The notes beneath the pieces are model-generated. The model was not told the origin of the DNA, did no database searches, and was given only the letters and a program-made list of their open reading frames with translations. A DNA stretch of 64,000 nt. Origin: Anaerotignum faecicola (GTDB lineage: Bacteria > Bacillota > Clostridia > Lachnospirales > Anaerotignaceae). The translations under genes were made by a program, and so were the position numbers. Each line of letters begins with the position of its first letter. Within the stretch, counting starts at the first letter, position 1. Positions 54,420-63,174 of the stretch are shown here, piece by piece. The stretch spans positions 62,001 through 126,000 of the forward strand of contig JANFXS010000002.1 of assembly GCA_024460105.1 (NCBI GenBank), given 5' to 3'.

Positions 54420-54550
54420 GTATACTATGTCAACTATTAAAATGGATAGTTCACATTCTCGGCTCACGTTGAGCCATACCATAGTTCACGCAGAAGACAT
54501 ACCTCCCCCTTGGCGTTTTTTCATCGTTTTTTAAGGGGGTATTTTTTTGT
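54420..54550 (+). ncRNA. Possible small RNA with terminator
   Basis: A plus-strand TATACT at 54421-54426 could be a -10 box. It is followed by a perfect hairpin GGCTCA-CGT-TGAGCC (54461-54475), two ATAGTTCAC words, and a terminator-like stem CCCCCTT/AAGGGGG (54505-54539) ending in seven Ts (54542-54548). No reading frame is evident. It lies between the importer promoter and the transfer genes, so it may regulate one of them. The remaining 53962-54419 holds no gene that I can see. Confidence 0.4.
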
Positions 54551-54564
54551 CCTTTTTTCAAAGT

Positions 54565-54825
54565 TCATTTTATGAAATAGAGATTGCTGCTTTTGCCTCC
54601 ATTATCACGAAACCGATTTTCTTTTTTGATGTATGCACTTCTTTCCAATTCCTGAATGGAACGCTTTACTGATGCCAAAGAAAGATGCAGATCTTTCGCT
54701 ATGGTTTTCATGGAGGGATAGCAGCTTTTTGTTTCTTTTTCTGCACGTTCGCAAAGATATAAATAAACAGATACGGCTTTGCTGGAAAGCTCTGTGTCTT
54801 GATAGACCTTCATTTTGTCAATCAT
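54565..54825 (-). CDS. Winged-helix protein after VirD4
   Basis: The 86-residue protein is a helix-turn-helix domain of the replication-initiator N-terminal type (LSSKAVSVYLYLCERA, MKTIAKDLHLSLASVKRSIQELE). Its ATG overlaps the VirD4 stop by 8 bases. Short proteins of this type often end transfer operons and may regulate copy or transfer functions. It could also be a truncated RepA-like protein. Confidence 0.75.
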   Translation of the reverse strand: MIDKMKVYQDTELSSKAVSVYLYLCERAEKETKSCYPSMKTIAKDLHLSLASVKRSIQELERSAYIKKENRFRDNGGKSSNLYFIK

Positions 54826-56790
54826 AACTTTTTTCCACTCCTTTCATGTTTTGGTATATGCTTCGCAACGGCTTATCTTGTGCCTGCATTGGGCGTTTAA
54901 TGGGCTGTTGGAGAGGATTTTTAGGAAGCCCATATTTTTTTGCAATGGCTTCCTCGATGGTCTTTTTGTTGGCGTAATGCACCTTTCTCACCACTGCTTG
55001 ACGCACTGGGTATGTTTCATTCAGTTCGATCCCCCACTCAAAAAACAGCTTTAGCTTTGTTTTCATTGGCTTTACGCCTGTTCTTGTGACGATGAACGTA
55101 TCTTTTGGCATGATCTTAAGCTCATCTGGTGTCATCAATGGTCTCCCGATCATCTGCAATGACTTGGATTTATCTCTGCCTTGCGAGATACTGCCTGTCA
55201 TAACTGTCCTATCCCCCAATGTTTTAGATAATACATTTGCTGCTTCGGAGTTTGGTGCAAAGCCGCCATATATGCAAACCTGGCAGTTATCAAGATGATG
55301 TCCGCACCTTCTTTACCATAGTTCTTTTCCAGCTGTGCCAATGACTGTATGATAGGCACAAAGCTGATTCGTCTGGAACGGCTGGCAGAAAACATCATTT
55401 CCGCAGACTGTATGGCTGGCAGTGTACCGAACTCATCAAGGAAGAACATGACTCTGTTTGGCAGCTTTCCTCCCATTTCATCAGCAATGGAAAGCATTTC
55501 TCGATAGAGTTGCTGTACAATCAAAGAAATGAGGAAATATTTGCTGTCATCTTCTTCCGGCATAATCAAAAACACTGCTGACTTATTTCTACAAAACTTT
55601 TCCGTATTGATTTTCGTTTCAAAGCAGAGCAGCTGTTCAATTTCAGAATCTAAAAAAGCATTCAGCCTTGACAATGCTGTTGAGAGTACAGACGCCATTG
55701 CCTGGTCTGAAGTGTTCAATGCGGCACCAGACAGCCATCTTGCTTTATGTTCTTCCGGAAGACGTTCCATCAACAGCTTGAATTGACTTTTGCCTTTCAC
55801 TTCCGATGGTCCCAATAAATCTTGAATCAATTTAAACACACTGATGATGTGCCTTTCTTCGCCTTTTTCTTCTTCCTGTTCCTCTGGCTGAAATAAAATC
55901 ATTGCCTCCACTTCTCGACTATTTACTTCCTGCGCTTTCGGCAAAAAATCTATGTTTTTGTCAATGCAGGCTTTTCTCATCTGGGCTATTTCTTTTTTAC
56001 GTTCTTCCAATGCTTTCTGTTTTCTCTTTTCCTGTTCTAATGTAAGAGCGTAGGGCGAACAGAATTCCGCAATCACCAATATCACAGCAGTGATCAATCC
56101 TTCCGCCGAATCATAGAAGAAGGCGTTTTGTCCTGCGTTGGCAGAGTCAAAGCCACCGGAATTCATAACGGTTTTAGATATTATTTTTGCGTACTTCTCC
56201 GCTTTCGCCTTTGCCACAAGAGAGTCTGTCTGCAAATATTCATCCATGTAATGGTTCACCATATGAAGCATATTGAAACCATCGCTTTGGGTTGGATTTC
56301 TCAAATCCAGCACCGAAATATCATAGCCATAATATTTTTTTGCGATGGGAGCGTAGCTTCTCAGGAGGTCACCCTTCGTATCGGTCGTGACAAAACTCAT
56401 GCCTGACGCACAGCAGTATTCCAGATTTGGATATAAAAACTTGGCTGTTTTACCCACACCAGCAGCACCAATCATCAGTGCATGAACATCTCCTTCCTCC
56501 ACGATTGCTGTGACTGTTTTCTTTTTTCCGAATTTCATCATATTGCATCCAATGATGATGCCTTGCGGCAGGTCAAAAGAAGGCTTTTGCCTCCAGACCT
56601 GTGGTTCATATCTCACTCTTTGAAATGTCGCATCAATTTCCTTTGGTGTGGCAAAACTGGCAGAGCCATGCTGTCCATCACCTACGGTCTTGCTTTTGAT
56701 GTTCAAAGACTTCCTGTCAATCAAAAGCATGCAAACCATAAAGGCACCGAAAATCAATAGCAGCGGCATCAACTTCCATAAATTCTCCAT
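54818..56790 (-). pseudogene. VirD4/TraG-type coupling protein, one-base frameshift
   Basis: The main frame (55198-56790) encodes a membrane N-terminus, Walker A GAAGVGKT (residues 108-115), and Walker B VMFFLDEFGTLPA, ending shortly after KEGADIIL. A second frame (54818-55219 and upstream) carries the expected end (DNCQVCIYGGFAPNSEAAN, TGSISQGRDKSKSLQMIGRP). Adding one G to ATCTTGATAAC near 55292 joins them. VirD4 proteins bring the relaxase-DNA complex to the type IV channel. Unless the deletion is an error, the element cannot use its own coupling protein. Confidence 0.85.
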
Positions 56791-56873
56791 TCATTTAGCC
56801 TCCCATTTCTTCATGTCTTTTCTTTTATTCTCAAAATAACTTTTATATCCAAATATACAATTTTCAATATAAA

Positions 56874-56911
56874 AAACAGGCAATAGCATATTCTTCTGCT
56901 ATTACCTGTTT
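56874..56911 (-). terminator. Terminator after flavodoxin-type reductase gene
   Basis: A 15-bp nearly perfect stem (AAACAGG-AATAGCA/TGCTATT-CCTGTTT) is followed by a T tract on the minus strand, 18 bp past the stop at 56929. Confidence 0.85.
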
Positions 56912-56928
56912 AAAAATAAATAATGTTT

Positions 56929-57489
56929 TTAAATAATTGATCTACCCAATTCTTTTGCCTCTTTAAGCTGATTTTGTTTACTTAAAATATCTCCAACATT
57001 CATATTGCCTCCAGCATAAACTATCCCAAGATTTTTCCATCCTAAATGAGAGGTTAAACCTTCGTAAAATGCACAAACAGGTGCAAAGTTTTCTTCTGTG
57101 TTACCTTCAGCAGACATAAGTAAAACACAATCTTTTTTTGGATTTTCATAATTCGTATTTAATTCCGCTACTGCAAAAAGTCGATCAAAAGCACATTTTA
57201 ACTGTCCTGATATTCCCCAATAATACATAGGAGAAGCTAACACCACAACATCCGCTTCTTCATATACTGAGTAAATTTGTTCTATATCATCTTTTTGTAC
57301 ACATGGACTTGATTTTTCCTTACCTCCTTTGCAACATCCTAAGCAACTATGAATATTCATTTTCTGCAAATCAAAACATACAACTTCATGTCCTGACTCA
57401 GTAGCTCCAAGTGTAAAACTTTTTATCAACTCTTTTGTATTACCATTGGCGCGAGGACTTCCGTTTAAGATACATATTTTTTTGTGCAT
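56929..57489 (-). CDS. NAD(P)H-dependent FMN reductase / flavodoxin-fold protein
   Basis: The 186-residue protein has the flavodoxin-like FMN site ILNGSPRANGNTKELI, a CLGCCKGG cysteine patch that fits the iron-sulfur flavoprotein or NADPH-dependent reductase group, and ASPMYYWGISGQLKCAFDR, typical of the family. ATG 57489 follows GGGGGTG. It diverges from an HxlR regulator gene, a common redox or quinone-response pair. It interrupts the transfer genes and is flanked by its own terminator, so it seems to be a later insertion. Confidence 0.88.
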   Translation of the reverse strand: MHKKICILNGSPRANGNTKELIKSFTLGATESGHEVVCFDLQKMNIHSCLGCCKGGKEKSSPCVQKDDIEQIYSVYEEADVVVLASPMYYWGISGQLKCAFDRLFAVAELNTNYENPKKDCVLLMSAEGNTEENFAPVCAFYEGLTSHLGWKNLGIVYAGGNMNVGDILSKQNQLKEAKELGRSII

Positions 57490-57595
57490 CAACAACACAC
57501 CCCCTAAAATTTATGCTATAATTATAACAATACATATATACTATATGAAGTACGCACATTTTTGTTAGATACTATACTTTAGGATAGTGTAAGCA

Positions 57596-57928
57596 TTGAT
57601 AAAAAATTATATTGAAAACGCAAACTTTGAAGATACAGGATTTAGCTACACGCTGTCTTTAATCAGCGGGAAGTATAAAATGGTCATTCTTTATTGCTTA
57701 ATGGAATTTCAAGTTGTTCGTTACAATGAATTAAAACGTTACATCAAATCAATTTCTCATAAAACACTTAGCAATGCTTTAAAAGAACTGGAAAAAGATC
57801 AGCTTATTATCCGCAAAGAATATCCACAAATTCCACCCAAGGTAGAATACAGTTTATCAGATAAAGGGCAATCCTTAATGCAGATATTAGATCAACTTTG
57901 TATTTGGGGAGAGAGTCATAAAAAATAA
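57596..57928 (+). CDS. HxlR family transcriptional regulator
   Basis: The 110-residue protein has the HxlR winged helix: LISGKYKMVILYCLM, YNELKRYIKSISHKTLSNALKELEKD and KVEYSLSDKGQSL. It uses TTG 57596. HxlR regulators usually control the neighbouring flavin reductase in response to reactive electrophiles or redox stress. It lies 106 bp from the divergent reductase gene, and is convergent to the TOPRIM gene. Confidence 0.88.
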   Translation: MIKNYIENANFEDTGFSYTLSLISGKYKMVILYCLMEFQVVRYNELKRYIKSISHKTLSNALKELEKDQLIIRKEYPQIPPKVEYSLSDKGQSLMQILDQLCIWGESHKK

Positions 57929-57991
57929 AAATATACTATTCCGTTTATAGGAACTCTATCTACAATTTTTATATTCTTCATTGATTCAGCC

Positions 57992-59566
57992 TCACATCTG
58001 CAACTCCATCTGCTCAACGGAATCTGACTTTGTTTTTTGTTCTTCCATTTTCTGTTTCGTAAAATTATTTTTTCTTTCCAGTTCCTGTAGATACTCTGTT
58101 TCCACATAGGTAATGGCTCTCATTGCCATATCTGCCATATTTTTTGCCCATACAAAAAGAGATGGCTGTTCTTGAACCTCAATGGTTTTCAAGTGTTCCA
58201 TCTCTTCTTTCATTTCCTGTATGCGTCGATCCATTTTCGCTTTATCCAGATATGGTTTATATGCCTTTTCCAATTCCTGTATGGCGGTTTGGTACATAGT
58301 CAACTCTGGCAAGTTCTCATCTCGTTTCATTTCACACATCAAGCAGACGGACAAATCTGCCATACGAAGAATGCTGGCAAGGAGTGGTTTTGTGTCAGCT
58401 TCTCCTTTCTTTACCGATTTTTCTGCTTGCTTGAAATCTCTTTTAATCTGTTCCAGATAAAAAGAGGAACCTGATTTTTCATATTCCTGTTTACGCCATT
58501 TCATATATGGGCTTTCTGTGTCGGCATTTAGGATACCAAGTTTTCTGACCGCAACATGGTATGCTGTTTTCTTCGGATGTGACTGTGGAAGAATAGGCAC
58601 CTTACCATGTTCCGCCTTCAGCTGCTCGTTCCAGTCTTTATAGAGAGGGCATTCCCTTTTGATTTTTTCTGCCACATAACCCTTTTCAATGAGGATATCC
58701 TTTAATTTATCACAAGCTTCAATGCCTGCCGCATCGTAATCCAGATAGAGAAAAATCTCATGGATATTTTTTTGTTCTTCCAAAAATTGCAGTAATGGCT
58801 TCGGTGAAAGTCCATCCAGTGCCAGAAAATTGTCCGTCTTCCAGTCACCATTTTTCAATGTAATAAATGACATCAAATCGATAGCAGCTTCAAACACATA
58901 GAGCTTGTTGCTATCCCCTCGCCAGCAGAAACCATACCTGCAGTCAGAGCCGGCAACGGTCATTCGGAATCCTTTTGCCTGCTCCGCTGTAGATTTTTTA
59001 CAAGCTGACTTTGGCACACCGTCTTTATCTGTTCCAACAAAAACGATGTTGCCGTGTTCCTTTTCCTGATAAAGTGTTTTCTGCTCTACAAAACTTTTTA
59101 CCACATCTTTATCCAGAAATCTTGTCTTTAAAAGATAGGCGAATACTCGTTTCATATTGCCGTCTTTTTCAGGAAGTTTGAACTCTGATTTTTTAGTACC
59201 ATCTTCGCATTTGGCTGTATTACCATTGACTTCAGTTTCTTCACTCACTTTTGTCTTTTCCTGTTCGGTGTTTTTCTTCCTGCCAAGCTCTGGTTCTTCT
59301 CCGTTCAGAAGTTCTTTCATAGCAGTGCGAAAGTTCATGCCATAAAACTCCTGCATAAATTTCAGTGGATAGCCGCCTCGCATATTTTTATGGTCATACC
59401 AACGGTTTCTTCTGACGGAAATACTGTCATGCTCTCCTGTGGAGTCTTTGTAGATCAGCACTGACTCACTTCCCGTTTTTCTGAGGTGTTCTCCTTTTTG
59501 CTGAAGGAATTCCTCCAGATTGGTCTGGTTTGCCTTATCGATCTGTTCCTGGGTATAAAGTGCCAT
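57992..59566 (-). CDS. DUF3991/TOPRIM primase-like protein
   Basis: The 524-residue protein has an N-terminal DUF3991-type domain (LEEFLQQKGEHLRKTG, ISVRRNRWYDHKNMRGGYPLKF) and a TOPRIM domain at about residues 230-330 (KLYVFEAAIDLMSF with catalytic Glu; IFLYLDYDAAG with the D-x-D). A C-terminal coiled coil follows. Such proteins accompany relaxases and may prime replacement-strand synthesis. ATG 59566 follows GGGAGG and overlaps the upstream gene by 32 bases; the longer frame to 59683 is not needed. Confidence 0.85.
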   Translation of the reverse strand: MALYTQEQIDKANQTNLEEFLQQKGEHLRKTGSESVLIYKDSTGEHDSISVRRNRWYDHKNMRGGYPLKFMQEFYGMNFRTAMKELLNGEEPELGRKKNTEQEKTKVSEETEVNGNTAKCEDGTKKSEFKLPEKDGNMKRVFAYLLKTRFLDKDVVKSFVEQKTLYQEKEHGNIVFVGTDKDGVPKSACKKSTAEQAKGFRMTVAGSDCRYGFCWRGDSNKLYVFEAAIDLMSFITLKNGDWKTDNFLALDGLSPKPLLQFLEEQKNIHEIFLYLDYDAAGIEACDKLKDILIEKGYVAEKIKRECPLYKDWNEQLKAEHGKVPILPQSHPKKTAYHVAVRKLGILNADTESPYMKWRKQEYEKSGSSFYLEQIKRDFKQAEKSVKKGEADTKPLLASILRMADLSVCLMCEMKRDENLPELTMYQTAIQELEKAYKPYLDKAKMDRRIQEMKEEMEHLKTIEVQEQPSLFVWAKNMADMAMRAITYVETEYLQELERKNNFTKQKMEEQKTKSDSVEQMELQM

Positions 59567-59999
59567 ATGTTTCCTCCCTGTCCTTTGCCCTGTCCAGAGC
59601 GTTTTCCACATAGCTGTAATCAAAGCTATGTTCCTCATACGCTTCTTCCATCGCTTCCACTTCTTTTTCTTTTGGGAATGCAAATGGTGTTTCTCTGATC
59701 AGAAAAACCATCACATCCAAAACACCTTTTTCTGTTTTCAGGTTCCAGTTTGTCTTTTGATAGATTTCATTGGGGTAAATTGCTTCCATGTTCTGTAAAT
59801 CAGATTCTTCCAACTTCCAAATGACTGCTGGCACGATTTCATCTCCAACCTCCAGTGTGGGCATGGCGGTTTCATAAAACCTGTGGAATTCCAATGAACA
59901 GTCTTTCAGACCGCATTGCATAAACAGTTTTGCTGATGGACAAATCTCCTGTAGCTTTTCTTCCTTCATATATCCATCGTAAGTCAATAAATAAACCAT
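59535..59999 (-). CDS. Gamma-glutamylcyclotransferase-like protein
   Basis: The 154-residue protein has the N-terminal MVYLLTYDGYM and the later VPAVIWKLEESDLQNMEAIYP segment, which recall the GGCT/AIG2-like fold. The usual Y-G-S-N motif and the catalytic Glu (L-x-x-Y-E-G) are not conserved: the second reads MEAIYPNEIY. It precedes the TOPRIM gene and follows the amidoligase-like gene, a pairing known for amidoligases and GGCT proteins. The loss of both motifs suggests a changed or absent activity. Confidence 0.6.
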   Translation of the reverse strand: MVYLLTYDGYMKEEKLQEICPSAKLFMQCGLKDCSLEFHRFYETAMPTLEVGDEIVPAVIWKLEESDLQNMEAIYPNEIYQKTNWNLKTEKGVLDVMVFLIRETPFAFPKEKEVEAMEEAYEEHSFDYSYVENALDRAKDREETYGTLYPGTDR

Positions 60000-60011
60000 A
60001 TTTCATCCCCC

Positions 60012-60869
60012 TCATACTTCCAATTCCAAATCACTAACTACTTGTTCCTCTACAGGGTTATCCATCATTTCTTCTGATTGAGCCTGATTGCAGACTTCTT
60101 TTGATTCGATTTCCGTTGGTTCCATCATCTTCTGCCATGCGGAGTTGCCTTCCAGATTTTTTGTCAGCATTTTTCTTGCAAACTTATATTCTTCGCCTAC
60201 CATGCCAGCTCGCACCAACCAAGTACGCATCATGAATTTATCGTTTTGATTCTCACTTTTCTTCTGGCTGACAGTGCGGTTGTTTTCCGCAAAGCTGCTG
60301 ACGATCTGTGCGAACTGAATATCACTGAGCAGTTCTTTTTGATGGAGTGTGCTTTTGAAATAAGGAAATGAAATGATACCGCTCTCTTTACCTTGACTGG
60401 TGTCTGCCACTTGTGAAAAGGGAATGTCTAACGCTTTTTGGAATAATTTCCCTTTGCTCTCATAAAGATTTTCCAGATTGGTCTGGTACTTCTCCCAGTT
60501 CTCAATACCGCTGACATCCAGAAGAAGATTTATTTTCGTGGAGTCATTGGCGATGGCGCCTCGTAGTTCCAACTGTTCCAAGGCTTTTTCCAGCATTGGA
60601 AACTCATTTTCATATAAAAATGGTGAGAGCAACTTCACTTGGTACATATAGTTTGCTCCCACCACTTTTTCGCCGTTATATTTTTCTGCTTTGATGTAGT
60701 CAGATGGAAGGATACGCCACAGCCTTTGGTTTTGATCCTGCACATGGTATCCATTGTCCTCCAGACAAAAATCAGACGCAGTCTGAAACTGCTCTGCTAG
60801 TATTTCTGCTGCTGCTTTCCTTGTGATCCCTGTCATATCCATCTCAACACCATATTTTTTCCATCTCAT
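60012..60869 (-). CDS. Amidoligase-like protein of mobile element
   Basis: The 285-residue protein begins MRWKKYGVEMDMTGITRKAAA, which resembles the start of putative amidoligases (YGIEIEMTGITR). A later segment VKLLSPFLYENEFPMLEKAL fits the family's E-x-V-S-P-L pattern, but the His-rich H-x-H motif is replaced by INLLLDVSG. The C-terminal 90 residues are divergent and acidic. It sits between the relaxase and the GGCT-like gene. As an amide-ligase family protein it could modify a peptide, but the missing residues make catalysis doubtful. Confidence 0.6.
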   Translation of the reverse strand: MRWKKYGVEMDMTGITRKAAAEILAEQFQTASDFCLEDNGYHVQDQNQRLWRILPSDYIKAEKYNGEKVVGANYMYQVKLLSPFLYENEFPMLEKALEQLELRGAIANDSTKINLLLDVSGIENWEKYQTNLENLYESKGKLFQKALDIPFSQVADTSQGKESGIISFPYFKSTLHQKELLSDIQFAQIVSSFAENNRTVSQKKSENQNDKFMMRTWLVRAGMVGEEYKFARKMLTKNLEGNSAWQKMMEPTEIESKEVCNQAQSEEMMDNPVEEQVVSDLELEV

Positions 60870-60881
60870 TCGCTTCCCTCC

Positions 60882-62243
60882 TTACATTTTCTGTCCATGG
60901 GCTTCTTTCTTTTCCATGATCTTACGCATCAGCTTCTTATCCACATGAATCTGTTGTTTCTTTCTGTCATAATCCTCTTCAATCATATGGCTGATGTGTT
61001 TCATCAGAAGCAGGAACTGTTTTTGCGCCTGCATTTGATGAAACTTTTTTGTTCTTTCCTCCCAGCTTTCTTTTGCATTTACTTTTTCATGATTTTCTTC
61101 CTCTGAATCTTTTTTGGTTGCTTTATCTATTTCAGAAAGCTCCAACGCAGATTTCAAAACCATGTTTTTGATATTACGAAACTCCGGTTCTTTCGCAAGG
61201 GTTCTTCTGGCACGTTCCTGATTCTGGTATGTAGAAAGGATATCGTCTTTCAATCCCAGCCAGCTTTCATAGGCTTGTGAAATCTTTTTGTCCTTGCTGA
61301 TTTCTTTAACGATTTCATCCACCAGTATTTTATTTTCTTTCTCCAGCCTGCCATAAACCTTTTTATGTTTTGCCGTTTTCAGTTTTTGAGATAACTCCCA
61401 AAGCAAGGCTTCCGCTTTTGGATGATCTGTATCTTCCATTGCCATTGCCTGTTTCAGTTTTCTGTCAAAGTAACCTTTCAGTTCGTCCCTGACTTCATCT
61501 TTCTGCTCATAGATGTGATACAGCTCATCATGGAATATCTCATTGGCAAAAGAACTTCTCAGCTTCATCAAGTTCTGTCTGCCCAAATATCCTTCTCTTG
61601 GATTTTTGGAATAGCACATCAGATGGATATGAGGATGATGCCCCTCATTATGGAAAGCACCATACCACATAAAATGATCCAAGGGAATTCCCATTGCTTT
61701 TGCAATCTCTGGTGCTTTGCCTCGCACCAGTTCTCTCCACATAGCGGCATTATCATATCCCAATCGGGCAGCGTCCTCTCGTTTTAAGGAAAGCACGAAT
61801 GTCCAGATGTTGCCGTTATGTTCCGCAGCTTCTCTTGCCACTTGATTTAGATCGATTTCTTTATCAGAACCATTCCACAGTGCGTGTCCCTGTTTTTCTC
61901 GTTCTGATCTTGGTCTTTTGGCAAGGTAGCCCACATAGTTTTCCATGCTGCCTTCCCTTGCCAAACCTTCTTCCGCAATTTTATTGATCAGGTCCGCAGC
62001 GTTTTCTTTTGTTGGATTTTGCAAGTAGTCTTCATACTCCTGTTCACAACTTTCTCTCAATTCTATATGTGCTTTCAGTTCTTTTTCGATCCATCTCTTC
62101 TGGTGTTCCGTAGCTTCTGTTTGGGACTGATTCACCTCAAACTTTTCTGCATTTGGTCTTGTGGCAACATACTTCACATAATTTTTTACTTTTGACGGCT
62201 TTTGCATTTTTAGATATCTTGGTGTAAAAACAAGTCTTGGCAT
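60882..62243 (-). CDS. MobP3-type relaxase
   Basis: The 453-residue protein begins MPRLVFTPRYLKM and has a Tyr-rich N-terminal region (KNYVKYVATRP), a second repeat ENYVGYLAKRPRSE, and the histidine triad HNEGHHPHIH at residues 198-207, followed by a coiled coil. These are the signs of a MobP-type relaxase; the N-terminal repeats are as I recall them for MobP3. The enzyme nicks oriT and starts transfer. Directly upstream lies the MobC-like gene and then a candidate oriT. Confidence 0.85.
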   Translation of the reverse strand: MPRLVFTPRYLKMQKPSKVKNYVKYVATRPNAEKFEVNQSQTEATEHQKRWIEKELKAHIELRESCEQEYEDYLQNPTKENAADLINKIAEEGLAREGSMENYVGYLAKRPRSEREKQGHALWNGSDKEIDLNQVAREAAEHNGNIWTFVLSLKREDAARLGYDNAAMWRELVRGKAPEIAKAMGIPLDHFMWYGAFHNEGHHPHIHLMCYSKNPREGYLGRQNLMKLRSSFANEIFHDELYHIYEQKDEVRDELKGYFDRKLKQAMAMEDTDHPKAEALLWELSQKLKTAKHKKVYGRLEKENKILVDEIVKEISKDKKISQAYESWLGLKDDILSTYQNQERARRTLAKEPEFRNIKNMVLKSALELSEIDKATKKDSEEENHEKVNAKESWEERTKKFHQMQAQKQFLLLMKHISHMIEEDYDRKKQQIHVDKKLMRKIMEKKEAHGQKM

Positions 62244-62308
62244 AGCATCACCTACCTCTGAGTATTTGTATCATTTTTCACACTGTATGAGATTATAACA
62301 GTGGAGTC

Positions 62309-62719
62309 TTATTCTTCATCACTTCTTTGATACCTCACGGCTTCTTCCATGGTAAGAATGCCGTTGATCTTTTTTACTTCATTCACGCATCGAATATGAA
62401 GTCTTCGCATGGTTACCTCATCCATGTCATTGATAGCGGCAAGCATACTTTCCAACTTTGCCATCTCCACTGCAATTTTGAAAAGCATACGTGCCAAATG
62501 GTTTTCTGATGTTTTGACGATACCTGCTATGGACTCCAATATCACATCAGATAAAAAATCCGTATGTGTCTGCGACGAAACATATCCAGAATAAAACTCG
62601 ATGGCTCTTTCGATAAAATCATTTCGTACTTTGCAGTCTGATATGCGCATACCTTCATCACATTTTCTCAATGTTTCATCAGATATACGAATAGTTATTT
62701 TGTTCTTTTTATCATCCAT
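62309..62719 (-). CDS. MobC-like mobilisation accessory protein
   Basis: The 136-residue protein has an N-terminal ribbon-helix-helix-like segment (NKITIRISDETLRKCDEGMR) and a helical body (LARMLFKIAVEMAKLESMLAAI). It is placed just before the relaxase gene and after oriT, as MobC-type nicking accessory proteins usually are. I start at ATG 62719 after AAAAAGGAG; the longer frame from 62779 overlaps the repeat region. Confidence 0.75.
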   Translation of the reverse strand: MDDKKNKITIRISDETLRKCDEGMRISDCKVRNDFIERAIEFYSGYVSSQTHTDFLSDVILESIAGIVKTSENHLARMLFKIAVEMAKLESMLAAINDMDEVTMRRLHIRCVNEVKKINGILTMEEAVRYQRSDEE

Positions 62720-62756
62720 TGGCAACTCACTCCTTTTTACTGTAAAAATCGGTTTA

Positions 62757-63110
62757 ATGTCAGTCTTGATGTCAGTCAAAACAAAGGATAGATCCCGTCT
62801 TTTCTAAGAGTTCCGATGTATCTCTTCTTGGAAAAATGTTCTGATTGATGTCAGCCTTCTAATTTTGATGTCAGCTTTGAGAGCCAAAAAATCCCCGCAC
62901 TGCGGGTGATTTGAGGAAATGCCAGCCCGTTTGATGGCTGGCTTTCACCTGCAAACATTTTTCGCATCTGGCAAAGCCCTCCCTTGCAGATACTTGCTCC
63001 AAGCACCCTCTTTTTCCCTTCGCCCAAAATCGGGGCAAATTCGCTCCAAACTGCCTTGCCCTGCAACTGTTCCACCTGCTCTGCAAAGTGGCACACAAGG
63101 GCAAACAGGG
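62757..63110. other. Candidate origin of transfer (oriT)
   Basis: GATGTCAG or ATGTCAG words occur four times (about 62757, 62769, 62848 and 62868). They are followed by inverted repeats CCCGCA-CT-GCGGG and GCCAGCC/GGCTGGC (62921-62942), in a stretch richer in G and C than its flanks. Apparent reading frames on both strands (for example plus 62919-63299, minus 62851-63096) look like chance frames. The site is next to the MobC-like and relaxase genes. The nick position is unknown. Confidence 0.55.
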
Positions 63111-63112
63111 TG

Positions 63113-63142
63113 CAAAAAAAGGCGAACCTTTTCGGCTCGCCT
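63113..63142 (-). terminator. Terminator after HipA-like gene
   Basis: The stem AGGCGA-CC/GG-TCGCCT is followed by seven Ts on the minus strand and lies 33 bp past the HipA-like stop. Confidence 0.8.
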
Positions 63143-63174
63143 ACTCTTTGTTTTGCTTATTCTGTTGTTCTGGA

